Source: an uncultured Ruminococcus sp. (GTDB lineage: Bacteria > Bacillota > Clostridia > Oscillospirales > Acutalibacteraceae). From it: a stretch of DNA of 48,352 nt. Positions 8,377 to 15,891 of this stretch are shown piece by piece. The stretch covers positions 1 through 48,352 of the forward strand of contig CADCOE010000029.1 of NCBI GenBank assembly GCA_902802985.1. The letters run 5' to 3'. Below the pieces are notes generated by a model, which saw only the letters and a program-made list of their open reading frames with translations, was not told the DNA's origin and ran no database searches. How positions within the stretch are numbered: the first letter of the stretch is position 1; the number at the start of each line of letters is the position of its first letter. Position numbers and translations under genes: made by a program.

Positions 8377-8976
8377 TTATTTCATAATTCTGAACTTACC
8401 GATAATAGGAAGTTCTTTTGCTTTTCCATTGACAGCGTTAACAATGCCGAGAATGGCAACGATCAAAACTGCCAACTGGAACAGAGATGAAATAACAGTG
8501 AAAATTCCACCAAGAATAGGAAGAATAACAGCAAAAACAATTTGAAGGATAGTCAATGCAATAGAACCGGCGATGTCTGTAATAAACAGAACCAAGCCCT
8601 GATTAACGTGGAAACGGGCAAAACGAGAGTTCGGCGCCGCAAACAGAGGAATCAAGAAAAGAATACCGATGTAAGAGAACAGAGCCATTGTTTTATTCTG
8701 CATCACATCATTGGGGTCATACTCAAAAGTAGTGTCAGGGGTGTTAACCAGATTAGTAAAGAAATTGCCATTCTGCTGTTGATTAAAGTTCTGTTGTTGA
8801 TTAAAATTCTGCTGCTGATTAAAATTCTGTTGTTGATTAAAGTTCTGCTGTTGATTAAAATTACCGTTAGGGTCAAAGTTGTTGGGTTGTGCATTGTTCA
8901 TTAAAGGTTGACCGCAGTTACCGCATACCTGAGTACCATCGGGGAGATTGACTCCACATTTTGGACAAACTATCAT
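8377..8976 (-). CDS. Zinc-ribbon membrane protein with QQQNFN repeats (DUF4870-like)
   Basis: The product begins with a zinc ribbon (CPKCG then CGNCG) and continues with an asparagine/glutamine-rich linker holding five near-perfect 6-residue repeats of the QQQNFN type. It ends in a domain with about three membrane helices resembling DUF4870 (ALFSYIGILFLIPLF, then FARFHVNQGLVLF). Three ATG codons stand in a row (8982, 8979, 8976). The third is chosen because AAGGAG (8985-8990) lies 8 nt before it; the second is also possible. The function is unknown. The ribbon probably faces the cytoplasm. It has its own consensus promoter and is a single-gene unit. Confidence 0.8.
   Translation of the reverse strand: MIVCPKCGVNLPDGTQVCGNCGQPLMNNAQPNNFDPNGNFNQQQNFNQQQNFNQQQNFNQQQNFNQQQNGNFFTNLVNTPDTTFEYDPNDVMQNKTMALFSYIGILFLIPLFAAPNSRFARFHVNQGLVLFITDIAGSIALTILQIVFAVILPILGGIFTVISSLFQLAVLIVAILGIVNAVNGKAKELPIIGKFRIMK
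8771..8860 (-). repeat. Five 18-bp tandem repeats inside the zinc-ribbon gene
   Basis: Five contiguous 18-bp units start at 8771, 8789, 8807, 8825 and 8843 and differ only at a few third positions (C/T, G/A). Each encodes one FNQQQN unit on the minus strand. The unit is a multiple of 3, so copy-number changes would keep the frame and alter linker length. Confidence 0.95.
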
Positions 8977-9033
8977 CATCATAACTCCTTCTTAAATTAA
9001 TTATAACCATTCACGATATTATCGCATAGATAT

Positions 9034-9062
9034 ATTATAATTTTTTGGATTGTTTGTGTCAA
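9034..9062 (-). promoter_or_regulatory. Perfect consensus promoter for the zinc-ribbon gene
   Basis: Read on the minus strand, TTGACA (9062-9057), a 17-nt spacer and TATAAT (9039-9034) match the sigma-A consensus exactly. It lies about 58 nt upstream of the start codon. The surrounding 8991-9143 stretch is AT-rich and holds no gene. Confidence 0.9.
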
Positions 9063-9143
9063 CTAATAAAATAACTTTTTTACTAAATTTATAGCAATTT
9101 TAAATTATAGTTCAAATGTCGGAATAATATTGGGTAAAATACC

Positions 9144-9166
9144 AAAAACTGTTATCTCTGAAGATA
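9144..9166 (-). terminator. Weak terminator after NatB-like gene
   Basis: On the minus strand a short stem (9166-9162 with 9157-9153, loop of 4) is followed closely by five T residues (9148-9144). It is the only candidate terminator for the five-gene minus-strand cassette, and the stem is only 5 bp. Confidence 0.4.
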
Positions 9167-9182
9167 GAGAAAGAAGCAGGTT

Positions 9183-10442
9183 TTATTTCTTGTTGGTTTT
9201 ATGGTCCTCTATTAAAAGTTTAATAATTTCTCCCATTTTAGGTGGTTTTCCATACATAAGAACGCCAATTCTGTAAATTGTGGCAGCCAGTATTCCAAGA
9301 AGATAAATGGTTATTACCTGTATAGCGATAGAAATAAGTATTTCATACAGAGCTACATCGGACATTGTAGCACGAACCAGCATACACATAGGAGCAGTGA
9401 AAGGAATATAAGAGCATACCACCATCAAAGGCGTGTCTACACTGCCGAAATTAATGGAAAAAATAACGATAATAAAGGTTGCAATATAGATCAGCATTAC
9501 AGGAGTAGTGAGTGTGTTAATATCCTCGCTTCTTGTGGCAAAAGAGGATAAAGCACCGAACAGGAACGAAAAAATGAAATAGCCCAGCAAAAAGAAAATA
9601 ATCGCATATATCACTGTTTGAATAGGGAAGGAGATCATTTCCTGTAGTTCAGGGGGAAGCGTCTGTGTGGACAGAGCACTCATAGAAGCAAAGGTACTTC
9701 CCAAAATCAACACTAACTGCGTCAAGCCTGCCAGTCCTGAACCGATGACCTTGCCAAACATTAGATGAGCAGGTTTAGCACAGGTGATAAGCATTTCCAT
9801 AGCACGGGTATTTTTTTCTGCGACGATACTTTGCGATACCATCTGACCATACATTAGGATAGCAATATACAACAACATAATCATTACATAAGTAGAAATA
9901 TAATTTTTGGTTTGATCTTTTCCTGTTGCGATAGTGGTAGAGGATATATCAGCACTGAGAATTTCTTTTGTATCTTTACTGCTGATGCCGAATTTTTCAA
10001 ACGAATCCATACGGTACATATCCTGAATAATGCCATTGATCAAAGGGAGCTTGGTTTCGGTGTTGATCAGCGAATTATTTTTGGTAACAAAGGTATACGA
10101 GAGTTTGTCATCAATCACAACAGCAAATTCATATGTTTCATTGTTAACATTTTTCTTAATTGCATCCATATTTTCATTGGTGATTTTGATTTCGTAATCT
10201 TCATAAATATTCTGAAATTCATCAGCCAGCGTTTTATCATCATAATACCGGTTGGATACGACAGCAATGACAGGTGTCTCCTTTCCGTCGGAAGAAGTGT
10301 CTCCGGTAAAGATCATAATAATAGCGGGGATAAATCCTAACAACAGAATAGATGCCATAAAAATAATGGTGGTAATAATAAAAGCTTTGTTTTTGACACA
10401 AGTCAGATATTCAAATTGAAGTACTTGTAAGATATGTTTCAT
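9183..10442 (-). CDS. ABC-2 type transporter permease, NatB-like
   Basis: The 419-residue membrane protein has one N-terminal helix (about residues 19-40), a large extracytoplasmic domain, and about five clustered helices in the C-terminal half, including the YGQMVSQSIVAEKNTRAMEML segment region typical of ABC-2 permeases. This is the layout of NatB, the permease of Na+-exporting or drug-exporting NatAB systems, but the substrate cannot be read from sequence. Its ATG overlaps the stop of the ATPase gene by 4 nt, so the two subunits are translationally coupled. It is the last gene of the CPBP-XRE-DUF3169-ABC cassette. Confidence 0.85.
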   Translation of the reverse strand: MKHILQVLQFEYLTCVKNKAFIITTIIFMASILLLGFIPAIIMIFTGDTSSDGKETPVIAVVSNRYYDDKTLADEFQNIYEDYEIKITNENMDAIKKNVNNETYEFAVVIDDKLSYTFVTKNNSLINTETKLPLINGIIQDMYRMDSFEKFGISSKDTKEILSADISSTTIATGKDQTKNYISTYVMIMLLYIAILMYGQMVSQSIVAEKNTRAMEMLITCAKPAHLMFGKVIGSGLAGLTQLVLILGSTFASMSALSTQTLPPELQEMISFPIQTVIYAIIFFLLGYFIFSFLFGALSSFATRSEDINTLTTPVMLIYIATFIIVIFSINFGSVDTPLMVVCSYIPFTAPMCMLVRATMSDVALYEILISIAIQVITIYLLGILAATIYRIGVLMYGKPPKMGEIIKLLIEDHKTNKK

Positions 10443-11356
10443 ATTCCCGCCTCCGTATACTGCACAAAAATATCGTTGAGCGAAGGCTCACAAACTTGGA
10501 AACAGTCAATGTCAAAACTGCTGTCCGAAAGCACACGCATCAAACTGAGCTTAAAATCAGGGTCTTTTAGTTTGATGATCACGTGATGGGGGTCATCTTC
10601 ATTTTGAGCAGTGAGAATTTCTCCGCTCATTTTTTGAAGCACAAACGAGATCAATTTTTCTGCCTGAGGGGATATGATCAGGATTTTATCACGGGGATAG
10701 CTGCGTTTGATTTGGTTGATTTTGCCGTCCAGAACAATATGGCCATCGTTAAGGATCGCAATGCTTTCGCAAAATTCTTCAATATAGTTCATTTGATGAC
10801 TTGAAAACAGCACGGTTGTTCCGGATGCGATCATCTCTTTGATCACGTCCTTGAGCAGCATTGCATTGACAGGGTCCAGTCCCGAAAACGGTTCATCAAG
10901 AATGACAATTTGCGGATGACACATTAAGGTAGCGGCTAATTGTATTTTTTGCTGGTTGCCTTTGCTGAGTGTTTCCAGTTTCTTGTTTTTATATTCACTC
11001 ATTTCCATCCTGTCAAGCCATTTATCACAGCTTTTTTGAGCATCTGATCTGCTCATTCCCCGCAGTTGCGCCAGATAAATCAGCTGATTGGAGATCAGTT
11101 GTTTGGGATAAAGACCACGTTCTTCCGGCATATAGCCAAAGCGGATATTAGAACGCTGGATAGGGCTGCCGTCGGTTTCGATCGTGCCGCTGTCCGCAAA
11201 AAAGACTCCCATAATAATACGAATTGTCGTTGTTTTGCCGGCACCGTTTCGTCCGAGCAAACCGAGTGCTTTGCCGCCCTCTGCTGTAAACGATACGTTT
11301 TTGAGCACTTCTTTTTCGCCGAAATTTTTGCAAATATCGGTCAGTTTCAATTCCAA
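10439..11356 (-). CDS. ABC transporter ATPase, NatA-like
   Basis: This is the cytoplasmic ATPase partner of the NatB-like permease. The 305-residue protein has the Walker A GRNGAGKTT (35-43), the signature LSKGNQQK (the family variant of LSGGQ), Walker B QIVILDEPFSGLDP and the H-loop SSHQMN. A roughly 80-residue C-terminal domain after the ATPase core is typical of ABC-2 exporters. The start is TTG at 11356, fixed by AGAGGTG (11364-11370) at 7 nt; no ATG or GTG fits. It begins 15 nt after the DUF3169 gene in the same operon. Confidence 0.9.
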   Translation of the reverse strand: MELKLTDICKNFGEKEVLKNVSFTAEGGKALGLLGRNGAGKTTTIRIIMGVFFADSGTIETDGSPIQRSNIRFGYMPEERGLYPKQLISNQLIYLAQLRGMSRSDAQKSCDKWLDRMEMSEYKNKKLETLSKGNQQKIQLAATLMCHPQIVILDEPFSGLDPVNAMLLKDVIKEMIASGTTVLFSSHQMNYIEEFCESIAILNDGHIVLDGKINQIKRSYPRDKILIISPQAEKLISFVLQKMSGEILTAQNEDDPHHVIIKLKDPDFKLSLMRVLSDSSFDIDCFQVCEPSLNDIFVQYTEAGI

Positions 11357-11371
11357 TGTTTTGCACCTCTT

Positions 11372-12163
11372 TTATTTTTTGTTTTTGTTTGACTGCCTGA
11401 GTGCCTGTGCAGAAAAGGCAAGGGTCATTATCAGCATAATCAATGCGGCAGTCAGCATACAAACCAATCCTTCTGACCAAAATATCAGTAAAGGCAGACT
11501 AAGTGTCATAATGATCAGACAGGCATATTGTGTGATTTTGTAAGCACGATAGCTTGCTTGATAAAGCTGTATTTTTTCCAGTTCATCCAAACTGCCATGC
11601 CAGTCCTTTTCAAAGGTAATAGAAAACACATTGCCCCGTTTTTCAGGATTGTTTTTTTTGTATAATCTTATGATAACATATTGTGCCGTAGAATGGAACA
11701 ATATTGCAAAGCCATACAGCAAATCGGTAACAATGCCTGCCTTGAGCCGTTCATCCAATGAACTTTCCGGCATACAAAAGTAGAAAAAGCCGACTATGGC
11801 AATATCAATAATATTGGCGACACCGAGGACAGATAAAGCGCAACTCAGTGGAGTGTCGATCTTATTGGTATAAAAATCCTCGTCTTCACCGTCCCAATTC
11901 TTCCAATGGTGTTTAACATAAAAATACAATCCCAATGACAAAACTGCCGTACATAATATAACAGAAACAAAAATCAGATTGGTATACTGAAATCCGAAGG
12001 ATTTCACACTTTCCAGAACATTTTGCGGCGTGACAGCGTGGTTGTTGAACCAATCCTCTCCCACTCCTATAAGAAATCCTACGATGGCTCCGACCGCTGC
12101 ACAGGCGGCAAAGAATATGATAGTGGCTTTGATGGAATTGTTTTTCTTCTTTTTATTCGTCAT
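11372..12163 (-). CDS. DUF3169 family membrane protein
   Basis: The 263-residue protein has about six hydrophobic segments, with a pair near the N-terminus (ATIIFFAACAAVGAIVGFLIG), a long hydrophilic loop containing an FEKDWHGSLDELEK segment, and a final pair of helices. This layout and its position next to a small Cro-like regulator are characteristic of DUF3169 proteins, which have no known function. Several in-frame ATGs exist; 12163 is chosen because GAGGAG lies at suitable spacing. The start overlaps the end of the regulator gene by 11 nt, so expression is coupled. Confidence 0.75.
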   Translation of the reverse strand: MTNKKKKNNSIKATIIFFAACAAVGAIVGFLIGVGEDWFNNHAVTPQNVLESVKSFGFQYTNLIFVSVILCTAVLSLGLYFYVKHHWKNWDGEDEDFYTNKIDTPLSCALSVLGVANIIDIAIVGFFYFCMPESSLDERLKAGIVTDLLYGFAILFHSTAQYVIIRLYKKNNPEKRGNVFSITFEKDWHGSLDELEKIQLYQASYRAYKITQYACLIIMTLSLPLLIFWSEGLVCMLTAALIMLIMTLAFSAQALRQSNKNKK

Positions 12164-12368
12164 TTTCATTCTCCTCATAGCTGAAAATATCTTCTACTGT
12201 CACACCGCATACTTTAGCCAATTTGAGAGCAAGTGTAACGGAGGGAGAATAATCTCCTCGTTCGATCTGACTGATCGTTTGTCGTGAAACGTTAACTAAT
12301 GCTCCCATTTGCTGTTGGTTGACGCCAAGTTTTGCCCGATATTCTTTTAAATTATTGTACAGGGGCAT
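12153..12368 (-). CDS. Small Cro/CI-type (XRE) transcriptional regulator
   Basis: The 71-residue protein is almost entirely a helix-turn-helix domain: YRAKLGVNQQQMGALV, then the recognition helix in VSRQTISQIERGDYSPS, then LALKLAKVCGVTVEDIF. It belongs to the short one-domain XRE class often paired with membrane proteins. It starts within the end of the CPBP protease gene (17-nt overlap) and runs into the DUF3169 gene (11-nt overlap). The paired palindromes at the operon promoter are the obvious binding sites, so it probably represses its own operon; this is inference. Confidence 0.92.
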   Translation of the reverse strand: MPLYNNLKEYRAKLGVNQQQMGALVNVSRQTISQIERGDYSPSVTLALKLAKVCGVTVEDIFSYEENENDE

Positions 12369-13206
12369 TTTCGTTCACATCATTTCCTTGGACGGTTTTT
12401 TGATATTTGATAAGATATACAGCGGAGATGATCACGGCCAACGGGGAGAGGAGCAATATCATAAGACTGATCCAGACCGGCATTTGGGTAATGCTGATAG
12501 TGAGAACTGCCAGTATATTGTTAAACAAGTGGAGGGCAATACTGGGCAGCAGGGATTTTGTTTTTTCAAATATCCAAGCAGAGGAAGCCCCCAGAAAGAA
12601 AGTGGGTATCATCCATATCAGATCACCGTGAGCCAATGCAAACAACAGAGAGGAAATGATAATAGCAACCGAAAAATGCATTCCCTTTTTTAACCGTGTA
12701 AAGATCAGTCCTCTGAATAGTATTTCTTCTGCGATCGGTGCGACCAATGCAACGGAAAGATATGTAATGATGATATTTCCTGTACCGATGAGAGAATAAC
12801 TTTCATTAAAGCTGCCGACCATTTCATCGGAAAAAGGGATCAGGTTGATGACAAAGGAAACCAGTGTAGAGAGTCCCATTCCGAATAATACACCGGCAAT
12901 TATACTGCCAATACTGCATTTTTGCAGCTGTATTTCGGAACAAAAATTTTTTTTGCGTATCTTGAAAAACAAGAACAACACCAAAAGCAAAAGAATATTA
13001 GCTGTTAAAATGATAGCGGTCTGATTTTCTAATATTTTGGAAGTGATGGCATTCGTCAGTTCATTCTGGGACACATCCGACTCTGTTTCCAGTGCTGTCT
13101 GAAAACCAATGATAAAGCTGAATAATGCACTTGATACGATCTGAATACCAAAAAAGGCCAGAAAATACAGCAGAGCTTTCCCGACAGCGATAGAAAATTT
13201 TTTCAT
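12352..13206 (-). CDS. CPBP family intramembrane metalloprotease
   Basis: CPBP (CAAX protease/bacteriocin-processing, ABI) proteins are membrane-embedded glutamyl proteases, often involved in peptide processing or self-immunity. The 284-residue protein has about eight hydrophobic helices and the catalytic motifs EEILFR (E160, E161, R165), FALAHGD (H193) and ALHLFNN (H226). An in-frame start further upstream exists, but the ATG at 13206 follows GGGAGG at 8 nt. A small hairpin (13229-13241) lies in the leader. It is the first gene of the five-gene minus-strand cassette, together with a regulator and an ABC exporter. Confidence 0.88.
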   Translation of the reverse strand: MKKFSIAVGKALLYFLAFFGIQIVSSALFSFIIGFQTALETESDVSQNELTNAITSKILENQTAIILTANILLLLVLFLFFKIRKKNFCSEIQLQKCSIGSIIAGVLFGMGLSTLVSFVINLIPFSDEMVGSFNESYSLIGTGNIIITYLSVALVAPIAEEILFRGLIFTRLKKGMHFSVAIIISSLLFALAHGDLIWMIPTFFLGASSAWIFEKTKSLLPSIALHLFNNILAVLTISITQMPVWISLMILLLSPLAVIISAVYLIKYQKTVQGNDVNENAPVQ

Positions 13207-13250
13207 ACATTCGTCCTCCCGAATTTCAGGGACAAAGTCCCCGTTAAAAA

Positions 13251-13304
13251 TTGACAACTATTCTTGTCAAATTCAATTATATCAATGACAAGAATAGTTG
13301 TCAA
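13251..13304. promoter_or_regulatory. Two palindromic operators, together a perfect 19-bp inverted repeat
   Basis: Arms 13251-13269 and 13286-13304 are exact reverse complements. Each arm is itself a palindrome of the form TGACAA-N6-TTGTCA (13252-13269 and 13286-13303). The centres are 34 bp apart, about three helical turns. One copy covers the -35 box and the other the predicted start point of the minus-strand promoter. This is the classic arrangement for a dimeric Cro-like repressor; the XRE protein encoded in the operon is the likely ligand. Confidence 0.85.
13276..13304 (-). promoter_or_regulatory. Perfect consensus promoter for the CPBP-XRE-DUF3169-ABC operon
   Basis: On the minus strand TTGACA (13304-13299), 17-nt spacer and TATAAT (13281-13276) match the sigma-A consensus completely. 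The leader to the CPBP start codon would be about 60 nt. The promoter is bracketed by the two palindromes, so it is strong but presumably repressed. Confidence 0.9.
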
Positions 13305-13419
13305 TAGCTATTCGAAGAAAGAAAACGATTTTTCAAAAGATCCGGTATATGTATAATTTTTACATAAAAATACGATATTCTTTTTATCAATATTTAATGA
13401 AGATTTTGAAACAAAAATA

Positions 13420-13448
13420 TTGATTATGAGGAAAATCAGTGTTATAAT
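13420..13448 (+). promoter_or_regulatory. Predicted promoter for the WYL regulator
   Basis: TTGATT (13420-13425), 17-nt spacer, TATAAT (13443-13448), 52 nt upstream of the WYL gene. It diverges from the CPBP operon promoter 116 nt away. The rest of 13305-13419 is AT-rich without further recognisable signals. Confidence 0.7.
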
Positions 13449-13500
13449 AATTGCAAAAAAGAAATAAAATTGTCGATACTATTTCTTGGGGGTTATACAT

Positions 13501-14508
13501 ATGTCCAAAGGAGATAACAGATTAAAAATTCTTTATATTATTGATGAATTGAAAAATAAAAGTGATGAAAATAATTATGTGAAGACAACGGAGTTGATCA
13601 ATGCACTCAATGAAAAAGGCCTGAATGCAGACAGAAAATCTATTTATAGTTATATAGAAAGTTTGATCGAATATGGAATGGACATTGAAAAAAGTAAACG
13701 CGGCTATCGCTTGATGGAAAGGGAGTTTGAACTTGCCGAATTGAAAATGTTGGTAGATGCTTTAAGTGCCTCGCGTTTTATTCCCACCAAAAAAACACAT
13801 AGTATTATTGCCAAACTGGAAGAAATGACCTCAGAATTTAACCGTTCACAGCTAAATCGTCAGGTATACTTGGAAAATGCCGTAAAAAGTGATAATTCTT
13901 CGATTATTTACAGTATTGACGCCATTCATAATGCGATCTCATCCAATAGACAGATTTCTTTTCACTATCTCAATACGGTGATGGACTATGACGGTGAGAA
14001 AAAATATAAAACCGTATTAAAAAAAGATGAGAGCGGCGACGATAAGCTTTATTTACAAAGTCCTTATGCATTGCTGTGGAAAAACGAAAATTATTATATG
14101 CTTTCTTATGATAAGGAATCCTCCAGACGAAAAACGTTCCGTGTCGATCGTATGGTAGATGTTTCTGTCCTCAAAACAAAACGGGAAGGTGGTAAATATT
14201 TTGCTAAATTTGATACCGCCAAATATGCCAATACCGCTTTTTCAATGTTTGGCGGTGACAACATTGATGTGGTACTCAGAGTACGTAATGATCTGATCGG
14301 CGTCATTCTTGACCGCTTCGGCAGCGATGTGGGAATTTATAGAGATGATGATGAGCATTTTTTGTGTACCGTATGTGTACAAAAAAGCAATATGTTCTTT
14401 TCGTGGGTCAGCGGATTTGCAGACGGTATCGAGCTGAAAAGTCCCAAAGGAGTCCGCAGGGAATACATTCATTACTTGGACAGTCTGCTGAAAGCTTACA
14501 GACCGTGA
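13501..14508 (+). CDS. HTH/WYL-domain transcriptional regulator
   Basis: WYL proteins combine an N-terminal winged-helix DNA-binding domain with a ligand-sensing WYL domain and regulate stress, metabolism or defence genes. In this 335-residue protein residues 1-70 form the helix-turn-helix part (TTELINALNEKGLNADRKS). A WYL-like core follows, with PYALLWKNENYYML (about 188-201) and a basic R-R-K-T-F-R-V-D-R segment, and then a C-terminal WCX-like extension. The ATG at 13501 is chosen over a TTG at 13486 because a G-rich site (13488-13492) precedes it. It is divergent from the CPBP cassette and could sense and regulate either itself or neighbours; its target is unknown. Confidence 0.88.
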   Translation: MSKGDNRLKILYIIDELKNKSDENNYVKTTELINALNEKGLNADRKSIYSYIESLIEYGMDIEKSKRGYRLMEREFELAELKMLVDALSASRFIPTKKTHSIIAKLEEMTSEFNRSQLNRQVYLENAVKSDNSSIIYSIDAIHNAISSNRQISFHYLNTVMDYDGEKKYKTVLKKDESGDDKLYLQSPYALLWKNENYYMLSYDKESSRRKTFRVDRMVDVSVLKTKREGGKYFAKFDTAKYANTAFSMFGGDNIDVVLRVRNDLIGVILDRFGSDVGIYRDDDEHFLCTVCVQKSNMFFSWVSGFADGIELKSPKGVRREYIHYLDSLLKAYRP

Positions 14509-14543
14509 AAACAACTAAAATACCTAATGATTGAGATATATCG

Positions 14544-14582
14544 ATACCCCGTACACAGCTTCTGTTGTGTACGGGGTATTTT
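14544..14582 (+). terminator. Intrinsic terminator after the WYL gene
   Basis: A perfect 14-bp stem (14544-14557 with 14566-14579) with an 8-nt loop and a following T-run. It sits between the convergent WYL and asparaginase genes. Confidence 0.9.
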
Positions 14583-14600
14583 AGAATATGATGAAGTAAA

Positions 14601-15611
14601 TCACATTATTTCAAAATACAAATTCTGATGGATCCATTGATGAGGATCGTCAGCACAGCCGTTATAGGCAAGAAGAAGTTTGGCATAAGCACTTTCATTG
14701 GTAATGTCATAGAGGGCGGCGGCTCCCTCCTGTAACAGAAGATGGTCTGTTTCGTAAACGGCGTGATTTTTCTTTTTGAAGGAAGCAAGATAGAGATCGA
14801 GATTTTTTTGTCGGCACTGCTTCATCAGTGTCAGTACGCTGTTGTCGGGAGCAGCACTGACGGTGGCAGAATGATAGGTAATATGCAATACAGCACAAAC
14901 CTGTTCGGGAATAATGAGATGTCGGTAATCCATTGAGGGATAGGGTCTGAGCAGCATAATATGATTTTTGAGCGACAGCTTGCCGGCAATGACAGGTGGT
15001 TTTGCCCGTGCGATTTCATCAAGTGTTACCGTATCGGAGCAGGGAATAAAATGATCATTCTTAACAGTGCCGATACATTTTCGGTCGGCGGAAGAAAAAT
15101 GATCTCCAAAGCGATCCGCTTCACACAGTCTTGTTGGCAGAAAAACGGTACAGCCGGTATCGCCGTCATTTTGGTATACAGTGAAAGTGCCCCTTTGAGC
15201 AATGCCAATCATAATGACGGCGGCTCTAAGATTGGCAAGTGCATTACTGCGTCTGTCATCGGGAACATAGTTGGCAGCAGTGATCACAACAGGAAGGGAA
15301 AGGTGACGCAGGCAAAATGACAGCATAGCCGACGAATAGGAGAGTGTATCGCTTCCGTGAGTGATAATCATTCCGTCAAAATCGGATAGGTCACAGCTAA
15401 GAATAAAATTGATCAGTGTTTCCCAGTGGCACAGGGAGAGATTTTCGCTGAGTATATTGAGCGGCTGTCGAACAGTGAAATGAACGTCACCGTATTTTTT
15501 TTGATAAAGCTCTGTAATACGGCATTTTCCCGCAGGAGCAGCAGCAATAATGCCGTTGTGTTCCATACTGCCGATCGTACCTCCGGTCAGAATTAAAAGA
15601 ATATTTTTCAT
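14601..15611 (-). CDS. ansA: L-asparaginase (type I-like)
   Basis: Asparaginases hydrolyse asparagine to aspartate and ammonia. The 336-residue protein has no signal peptide and shows the N-terminal TGGTIGS motif (residues 9-15, nucleophile T12), the second motif HGSDTL (Thr/Asp of the active site), and a later NESAYAKLLLAY segment matching the lysine-containing region of cytoplasmic type I enzymes. The ATG at 15611 follows AAGGAG at 8 nt; a start further upstream lacks such a site. The related GatD amidotransferase subunit is a less likely alternative because no GatE partner is present. It is transcribed alone. Confidence 0.85.
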   Translation of the reverse strand: MKNILLILTGGTIGSMEHNGIIAAAPAGKCRITELYQKKYGDVHFTVRQPLNILSENLSLCHWETLINFILSCDLSDFDGMIITHGSDTLSYSSAMLSFCLRHLSLPVVITAANYVPDDRRSNALANLRAAVIMIGIAQRGTFTVYQNDGDTGCTVFLPTRLCEADRFGDHFSSADRKCIGTVKNDHFIPCSDTVTLDEIARAKPPVIAGKLSLKNHIMLLRPYPSMDYRHLIIPEQVCAVLHITYHSATVSAAPDNSVLTLMKQCRQKNLDLYLASFKKKNHAVYETDHLLLQEGAAALYDITNESAYAKLLLAYNGCADDPHQWIHQNLYFEIM

Positions 15612-15682
15612 TTGGTTTCTCCTTGTATGCAAGTTTTCATCCTATTCAATGAAACAAAAAGATATAGGTTTAGTTTAACATT

Positions 15683-15711
15683 ATTTTATCATAGGGAAGT
15701 TTTCATTTCAA
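15683..15711 (-). promoter_or_regulatory. Predicted promoter for the asparaginase gene
   Basis: Minus strand: TTGAAA (15711-15706), 17-nt spacer, TAAAAT (15688-15683), about 71 nt upstream of the start codon. Confidence 0.65.
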
Positions 15712-15793
15712 TGGAGGGATCATATGGGTGAATAGGTAAATCATACTTTTCATCTGATGAATGACGATATTTTGCGTGAATATTCTGTTTTGC

Positions 15794-15823
15794 TTGCTTA
15801 TCAATAGCGGTTTATGCTATACT
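15794..15823 (+). promoter_or_regulatory. Predicted exoA promoter
   Basis: TTGCTT (15794-15799), 18-nt spacer, TATACT (15818-15823). An alternative pairing, TTGCTT (15790-15795) with TATGCT (15813-15818) at 17 nt, overlaps it. Either way the only upstream in-frame ATG (15814) falls inside the promoter and is probably not transcribed as a usable start. Confidence 0.6.
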
Positions 15824-15891
15824 ATAAACTATGTTACAATGCCATTATTATCAGCAAAAAACGATGTAAAAATACGAAGGGACTGATACAT

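Noticed and set aside
8542..8904. Plus-strand ORF with LLLIKI repeats opposite the zinc-ribbon gene
   Set aside because: It is the antisense reading of the 18-bp repeats and membrane segments of the minus-strand gene, which has zinc-ribbon motifs, a ribosome site and a consensus promoter.
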